A DNA stretch of 64,000 bases. Origin: Gadus chalcogrammus (Eukaryota > Chordata > Actinopteri > Gadiformes > Gadidae). This document shows positions 55,716 to 64,000 of this stretch, piece by piece. The stretch covers positions 14,972,424-15,036,423 of the forward strand of contig NC_079423.1 in the NCBI RefSeq assembly GCF_026213295.1. The letters run 5' to 3'. The position numbers and the translations under genes are program-made. Within the stretch, counting starts at the first letter, position 1. Each line of letters starts with the position of its first letter. Under the pieces are notes generated by a model. It saw only the letters and a program-made list of their open reading frames with translations. It did not search any database and was not told where the DNA came from.

Positions 55716-55959
55716 TATATTAATTTCTTGGAATATTCTTTATTCTTTATGTAGTGTTTGAGGTTACTGTTACCACAATCTGTGCACAGTCGAGTGTCTT
55801 CGACATATCTCTTTGCGCAATGTCACCACTGACCCTAATATGAACCACTATACAAACATAACAAACATATAAATATATAAAGACTTTATCAACATTTAAA
55901 AATACTAGTACTGGGACCTCACCGGGAACATCTGGCAGGGCCAGTCAGCAGCCTCTCTG

Positions 55960-55960
<1 letters not shown>
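55716..55960. other. unique AT-rich spacer
   Basis: Nothing supported. Confidence 0.5.
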
Positions 55961-56013
<53 letters not shown>

Positions 56014-56260
56014 ACTTCCTCTCTCTCCTACTTCCTCTCTCTTTCTCCCTTTACCTCCCTCTCTCTCTCTCTCTACATCTCTCTCTCTCCCTCGCTCTCT
56101 CTCCCTCCCACTCTCGCGTCCTCTCTCTCTTTATCTCTCTCTCCTTCTCTCTAGCTCTCTCCCTCTCATTTTCTGTCTCTCTTTTTCTTGGTCTATCCAT
56201 CTCCCTCACTCCCTACCTCTCTATTTGTAGTCTCCGTCTCCCTCCCTCTCCCCCTAAGCA
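55961..56260. repeat. (CT)n and degenerate CT tract
   Basis: Pure CT to 56011, then interrupted CTCTCC, CTTCCTC and TATCTCTC. Confidence 0.95.
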
Positions 56261-58105
<1,845 letters not shown>

Positions 58106-58128
58106 TCCCCCCCCCCCCCCCCCCCCCC
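58106..58128. repeat. poly-C tract
   Basis: About 22 consecutive C. Confidence 0.95.
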
Positions 58129-59575
58129 TGTAGAAGAGCCTGTAGGTAAAGAATCTCCCATCCTCCCCCCCGTAATACAGTTTTATTTGACATCCTAAAG
58201 AGTATCTGCCATGTCATTTCCTGGGGGTGAGAGTGACGTTCTGTAGCTGAGTTGCAGTCGGGCGTCGTGTTTGTCTAGACCAAACTCGAATGATTGCTGT
58301 TCAAAAGGCAATCGGTGGATTGATGCTTGCCCCCAGGACAACGGTTTGAACATCTCTAAAAACAGCTTTGTAAACCACATGTGTGAAGAACAGACACAAA
58401 GAGAATAACTGAAACCCATCTCTCTCTCTCATTCTTTGTTGAATCTAAATTTTCTTGCCATACTTTCCTGTCGAGATAGTTCATCTGATATTACATATTC
58501 ATGTATTCGACTCATGTCTGTACACAACGCCTTTCAGCGGCTACTTGAGTGTTTGTTCGGGGGAAGCTTAAGTTATGCAAATGTCTACTTTAGAGGAATC
58601 TAGAGAATAAAGTAACGTCCTTTATTTCTGTTTTTGCCGATAATAATAATAATAATACCCAGACCGAGGATGGCAGGTAGCATAACAACGCCTGTTTCCT
58701 GCGGAGGAGACACACCTGGGCCAAATGAGCCAATCAATTATGTCAAAACATCCAAACATGGCAGTTAGCGGGGGAGACAAATGGATGCGAGGAGACTCTG
58801 AGCAGACCGAGTCTCTGTGGAGACACACAAGCGCAGTCATTTCCGTGTGGATGCTATTGAAATAGCATACACTGGCTTTTCTTTAACCCAGGGCTGTTGA
58901 GTGTGTGTGTCTTTGTATATCACAATAATGGAACAGGAGCTACAGCAGCTATTGAAATTGGATTGGGACTCTGAGACAGCCTTACGGATGAACAGAGCGG
59001 TTACTAGATTCCTGCCCTGCTCTTGCGTATCTCTCTCTCTCGCTCTCTCTCTCTTCCATCCCCCCCATCAACTTAGGTGAATGAGTGGCTCACTAAATTG
59101 CCAAGGAAACATACAACTATCCCCACTATGGATTGGATAGCTTTAAGATGGGTCTTTTTTTGTCATTGCTCTCTCTCATTGTGCACTTAGATTCAGTGGT
59201 ATCAATGGCAGAGGGTTACATTTCTGTGCAAACACATAAATACTTGAACTAGTACGTACTAAAGGGAGTGTGAAGTCACTTCACGCCTGGCGCCATCTTG
59301 TGAGGCAGTGACCTCTAAGCATGGCGTATTCACCACAGCGTGCAACACAGTCTGATGTCAACTTCACGTATTCCCTGTGATGGAAAGGGTCACCAAGAGA
59401 CCAGCCATGCATTAAATACAATTATCCGAATGATGCGATGATCAGTTGAGTTGATCAAACCACCAATCACTGGGCATGACTTAAAATGTATTCCAAGCGA
59501 TATTAATAATAGCTCCTGTGGTGACCATGGCTGTGTGCGTCTTCTCAAACTTCACACGATATCATGTGTGGATAA
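58129..59575. other. about 1.4 kb unique DNA
   Basis: Contains (TAA)n at 58640-58658, a short CT run at 59030-59055, the palindrome tagtacgtacta (59250-59261), gtgaagtcacttcac (59270-59284) and a YY1-like gccatcttg (59292-59300). No gene is supported. Confidence 0.45.
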
Positions 59576-59790
59576 TTGAATATGTTGGAGTGGATGCGAC
59601 AGGAGTTTGCTATCATCTTGTTGTCAGGAAGCAGCTGCCAGCTGCACAGAAAAGATCATAATGCAATCAGCTACTCTGGGAAGACCCTCCCAAGCTCATT
59701 GTGTTCCCCAGTGGTTCGATTGCTGATTTCTCCCCGAATAAGTCTGAAAAACACCGGGCTCGGTCGACGCTGTACACTCAAACCCTCTTA
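59576..59790. promoter_or_regulatory. possible regulatory block with tandem E-boxes
   Basis: Two CAGCTG E-boxes one base apart (59632-59637 and 59639-59644), followed by agatcataatgcaatcagc with homeodomain-like cores. Repeat-free. Such close E-box pairs bind bHLH factors. The target gene is unknown. Confidence 0.3.
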
Positions 59791-60260
59791 ATTCCCTTTT
59801 TATATTTGTATTGTGTCCACACGGAGAAGATAGCTGTGGCGTTCTTCACGGGCCTTTTTGCAGGAGAGATTGCGACCTTGTGTGGTGTAGGGTAGTGTGG
59901 ACTAATGTGACTCCTGGCAAACATTGAAATTAAACATTGTTTCAAAACGGGTTGGAAACAAAACTGATTTCCCTCAAGAGAAATTCTTATAAATGCTCTA
60001 AAAGATCTCCAGAGAAATCAACATTAGTCCCCCATCACCTGGGTAAGGGTTTACGCACACAAATTCTGTTCCTATAGTACTCCCCTAAACGGGCCTTAGC
60101 ATAAATATATTATGGTTGTTTTCGTTCGAGTAAGCCAATGGAAACGTTGCGTCCAGGCCTTTGTATCGAAGTTCGCATCCCGTTTTCTGCTGACGTTTGG
60201 TTCTAAGACGTACATGCTCGGCGCCGAAAGGGACTTTCTAATTGGCTCCTTCGCTTCCAG
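59791..60260. other. unique DNA
   Basis: A 71-codon plus-strand frame begins at 60112 and runs through the candidate exon below. A competing 84-codon minus-strand frame overlaps. Neither has a known domain. Confidence 0.4.
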
Positions 60261-60323
60261 GCAGGGGCAGGACAGCCTGCAGCTCTTGAAGACAAACAGA
60301 GTCAGCGAGGCGCACGTCTTCCG
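60261..60323 (+). CDS. candidate 63-nt internal exon
   Basis: Bounded by a good acceptor (ctccttcgcttccag, ends 60260) and a consensus donor (ccg/gtgagt, from 60324). The length is 21 codons exactly, so inclusion would not shift a frame. In the open frame it would encode QGQDSLQLLKTNRVSEAHVF plus the split last codon. I do not recognise the peptide and see no neighbouring exon, so this may be a chance match of splice signals. Confidence 0.22.
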
Positions 60324-60689
60324 GTGAGTTCCATTTACTTTCAACAACATTTCAAAAGACAGTAGCGTCTTTTATACCCGCTGCAAACGTTACACAAAGT
60401 ACACTAATGAATGTTTATTTATACACTTCCCCCTTTTAAAATAAATCTTGTCACTGTGCTGATTGCGTTTTTTTCTGTAGTGCTCCGTAGCAAATGAGGA
60501 AAATATTTATCTGAGAGAACCAGGGTCTACTGTTTCCCCCCCTTTTAACCACTAATTAAGAGAATGTACTTTTTAAATCCGGGTACAGTACTGAATTTAG
60601 GTTATTTTAGGACAACAGGGGCTATTAAAATGCACACGTTGAATGGATCCTGTCCCATTATGTCTCCACATTGTAATGAAAATAATTTA
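60324..60689. other. unique DNA
   Basis: AT-rich, no repeats. Nothing supported. Confidence 0.45.
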
Positions 60690-61090
60690 TAAAATAATCC
60701 CCCGCATTTCAATCATCCGCTACGTCAAATTCTCCACCACCACCACCGACTGACTCCCTGCAGTATTTTCCCCTTGCGTCCATGTTGTTTATTTGTTTGT
60801 TTTTCCCAATCTTCTCGTGCCTCAGCAAGAGATAATTACTGCCGTGAGAAACTGTCCCGGCTTTCCCATCCAAGAGGCCCTCTAATTGTTTTTGACAAGC
60901 ACCCCTCTCCCTTTGCTTTTAATTGCGCAACCCATAAAAGAAGCATCCTTGTAGTGTCATAAGGAGTGAGTTAAAATAAAGAATGAATGTAGGAAGGCTA
61001 GATCTCAGATACAGGTCATTACAGCGGCTATTAGCCACGACGCAAGTGTGGATAATTAGAAGAGGGATAAATGGAAGCTGGGACCCCACT
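60690..61090. other. possible conserved regulatory block
   Basis: Contains ataatcccccgcatttcaat, gagataattactgccgtgag, ccctctaattgtttttgaca, cttttaattgcgcaac and ggataattagaagagg: a dense series of homeodomain (TAAT/ATTA) cores in repeat-free DNA. Enhancer-like; untested. Confidence 0.3.
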
Positions 61091-61318
61091 GTTGCTGTGA
61101 CGGAACTCCACAGCTAGCGCTAGCCATGTTTGCTAACTCCTTGTTGATGGCACGGAGGCGGAGTCATTTGTTCTCAAAGAGTGTAGCCGCGACGTAGCAT
61201 CATTGCCGGCTTTCCGCTCCCGTCCCGGGGCTATCGATCACAGAAGCTGTTAAGGGAGCGGCCTTGCTTTTAGACCTTCAACAATCGAGGAGAAGTCAAG
61301 CAAGGAACGCTATGGCAG
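61091..61318. other. GC-mixed unique DNA
   Basis: Nothing supported. Confidence 0.5.
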
Positions 61319-61319
61319 G

Positions 61320-61495
61320 ACAGTCTAATAGTCTCTGGGGCAATTGATTCTCTTCCCCAAAAGGACTCCAATCCCCAATGTCCCACTGCACCATTGAGCA
61401 AGATGTTAGGACGCTATCCTCCATCAACTCCTTAACAACCTGTACCTGCATTCACTGTTTGTTGCCTCTGAGAAAAGCATTGCCTGGATAGCTCC
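61320..61495 (+). mobile_element. SINE-like copy (family A, degraded)
   Basis: Degraded head, then ggactccaatccccaatgtc, cattgagcaagatgttagg, acctgtacctgcattcactg and tail word gagaaaagcattgcctgg. The order matches family A, but the box-B is poor. Confidence 0.45.
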
Positions 61496-62999
61496 CTACT
61501 TTACTGCTTCTTACTTCCAACTTTCTAGCCCAACTATGTTTTACAAGTTCTTGCTGAACTTTACGTCTTTTTAAGACTGAAAAGTTGCACAAAGGATTGG
61601 GGTATGGTCGATCAAACATGCTGTTTTAAACAATAACGTTTACTTTAGTTTACATTAGTCTCGCCGTTCACACAGACCTGAACTGACGCGTAATTCTGAG
61701 GAGCAAAGAGTTAACAGTGAACTTTCTTTATGCACTGTAGGTGTATGGTAACGTCTGGTCCCCAGCACAATATAACGTCTGCATAGTCTAAGAATTTTTG
61801 ATGCCCGGGTTGAAAACCTGCTTACACTCAGTCTGCAGGTTTGCCAAGTTGCCGAGGGCTAATGCGGTTGACGACAAGGTCAAAGGTACTGTTTCCTGTC
61901 AATATGTCCTCCAACTAAGATTGACGTTAATCCTAAACTCTTTGGATTTTGCATTTCGTTTTTGGTCGGTCGCTCCCTTCTGCCCTCCCCTAAATATACT
62001 TTGATGCGGCGGGGGCTTGCGTTGCTTGAGTTAGTACAGGAAAGACAATACTTAATACCTAATAAATCATTGTTGTTCATCGATGGCTTAGCGGAGGGGA
62101 GGATTTGTGTTTTGGGGGAAGGATGAGGTTCTGATAAATGGGGTCCTGTCTGTGGTGGCCATCTAATGCAGTTGATCATCTGTGAGCGATGCCCATGGTT
62201 AACATGGGGGGGATTGAGGCAGATTTGAGCACCTGCTCCCTACTGACTATGGCTCCCACCCCAAGCTGAACTTCGATAGATCTTTAGAACAGATCTTAAT
62301 GTTGTTAAACCTGATATATATGAGGTTCATATCCACTGCCAAATGTCCTGTGCTTGGCCTGCTTTGTCGCCACACACCACATGTATATTGTGAGCTCTTA
62401 TACTGCAAATGATCCAACGAAAAGCGGGTTTATTACCTGCGAGGTCACGTCGAAACACGTTGGTCGCAGCGCGCCGAGTTTGATTGATTCAATCAAAAGC
62501 TGGTAAACATAATCCAGAGGCAATTATAAAAAATTACCAAGGTGCAGAAGTCTGCCGACAGAATGATGAATATCATAGATGGCATCCATTTAAATGTTGT
62601 TTACTCGACAAGGCTATGGTAAACACAATTTCCGTTTCTTTTTCTGTTCCTTCTCCCCACCCCGGCGAAGCTAGCCGAGGTGTTTTATAATTGAGTCTAG
62701 CGGCGCGTGAACCTTCTACAGCTGCAATCTATCCAAACACTCGGCCCTGACTTCAGCGTTCGTTTTTCTGTTTTTCTCCTTTTTTTCTGATCGTCTGTCT
62801 GCTTCTTCACGTCAGCAACCCGTACCCAAACACAACCAGATCTCGACGGAGGACCCAAAAGTAATTATTAGCTGAATGCGCGAGTCCAAGGGTGGAGGCA
62901 GGATCTTACTACATGGTTCAGTGAGTAACACCCACTTCATTTGAATCGAGAACATTTGCCTTCTGTCAAGGGCAATTATTACAAACCTCAGTCACGCTG
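61496..62999. other. about 1.5 kb unique DNA
   Basis: Repeat-free. Frames up to 99 codons without recognisable domains. No RNA gene is supported. Confidence 0.45.
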
Positions 63000-63240
63000 C
63001 CGCGAGCTCGGAATGTCAAAAACAGAATTGTCCCCGATGCAGTAAACACATTTTCTATGATTTTCGCTTCCGCCGTATAAATTGCCTCTTCATCACCTTA
63101 ATCCTCCATCAATTTCACATTAATGCTGCTGATAAACTATGTACTTTCAAGAGAAAAATTTCAGATGGCGCCACGGAAGTGCAATTTTATCTCTGCAAAG
63201 ATATTTTAATGATTGGAGGAAAAAAAAACGGAAAAGCGTT
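63000..63240. other. possible conserved regulatory block
   Basis: Contains tcatcaccttaatcctccat (TTAATCC, a bicoid/OTX-type core), caatttcacattaatgctgc and aagatattttaatgattgg in repeat-free DNA. Enhancer-like composition; conservation untested. Confidence 0.3.
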
Positions 63241-64000
63241 GGAACGTTATTATTATTAACCGATTTTGAAACGACCAGCGTCTCCGTTCTCACCACAACA
63301 TTCTCGGGGGCAATCGGTTTTCTAAACATTGTATATTTCATTTTCCTTCAATTTCCTGTCTGGCGAGGAAAAAGTTAAGGGCGATATTATTCATCACTTA
63401 AAATTGTTGTCTGCTTCTTTTGTATTGCTACATTCAGAACCAACAACCAAGTCTTTTTAAAAGTCAAAGACCCTCGTCCCACTTGTTTCCATCCACTGCA
63501 CAATCTCCAAAAAGGAAACCAAGCAAGCAATACCGCTGCCCTTTCCCAGTAGGAATGCCAGTCGAAAAAGATCTCCATCGGTTAAAGTGCTTTCCCTCCA
63601 ATTCCCTTTCCACTTCTCTGAGACCTTATCAGGCGAGTGCCACTCCTTTAACCCCCCCCCCCCTCCGCTATAATCATGGTGAATTGTGATGGATGGCTGT
63701 TTGTATTGCCTGTAGAGGCCTCCACGGCTTGTCACCGCAAAGTGATCCGTCACACAGGAGAAGACACAGAAGGCCCTGGCTCTGTTGGGCCGGGGCGTTC
63801 GAGTTGGAGGAGGGGGCGAAGAGAAGAGAAGGAGGGAATAATAAGAAAGGTCCGCTTTTAAATCATCAGATGGGGAGATGCTCACTGGAGATTAAGTATG
63901 GTGTGTCGGATGTTAAGAGAGGGCTGGAATAGACCGGCAGACGTCAGGGTCCTGCTCGTTGGATTGCAGTGATATGGCGGAGGGGGGAGCATGGAGGGTT
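63241..64000. other. unique DNA with poly-C
   Basis: Poly-C at about 63651-63662 and a purine-rich end. The 142-codon minus-strand frame (63457-63885) has no recognisable domain. No gene is supported. Confidence 0.45.

Overview
Organism: the window looks like teleost nuclear DNA. It has no operon-like gene packing. It has at least fifteen pure GT/CA arrays of 90 bp or more, many CT/GA and homopurine tracts, several copies of a tRNA-derived SINE with a fish-type head and tail, a fish-type LINE 3' end, and a DNA transposon whose ends carry CCCCTTACCCC-like motifs. The extreme dinucleotide load is what is reported for gadiform fishes such as cod; that placement is inference only. Layout: 0-5 kb holds a 16-bp CTAG-containing minisatellite, GA/CT tracts and trinucleotide arrays. 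6-24 kb alternates unique DNA with GT/CA arrays and includes a strong 54-nt hairpin (10340-10393), a candidate transmembrane exon on the minus strand (15110-15325), a 44-bp GT-GC-CA palindrome (17224-17267) and a ZNF143/STAF-type site (19040-19062). 25-31 kb holds a 157-bp tandem duplication and two dispersed copies of a 101-bp unit about 2.1 kb apart. 31-39 kb is mostly unique, AT-rich DNA with SINE copies. 39.26-40.76 kb is a complete-looking DNA transposon with terminal inverted repeats and an 11-bp target duplication. It carries a possible two-exon minus-strand gene. 41-57 kb is again rich in repeats: CA/GT arrays, a LINE fragment, SINEs, a TCC tract, a GT/GGGT/CT compound array, homopurine tracts and a 59-bp minisatellite. 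57-64 kb is nearly free of simple repeats and contains blocks that look like regulatory DNA, plus a 63-nt candidate exon. Genes: I found no host protein-coding gene that I can name. Most open frames are translations of simple repeats. The best-supported coding structure is the spliced reading frame inside the transposon. Unique blocks rich in homeodomain-like TAAT cores, E-boxes and a CRE suggest a long intron or an intergenic region next to a developmental gene. That is inference and needs cross-species alignment.
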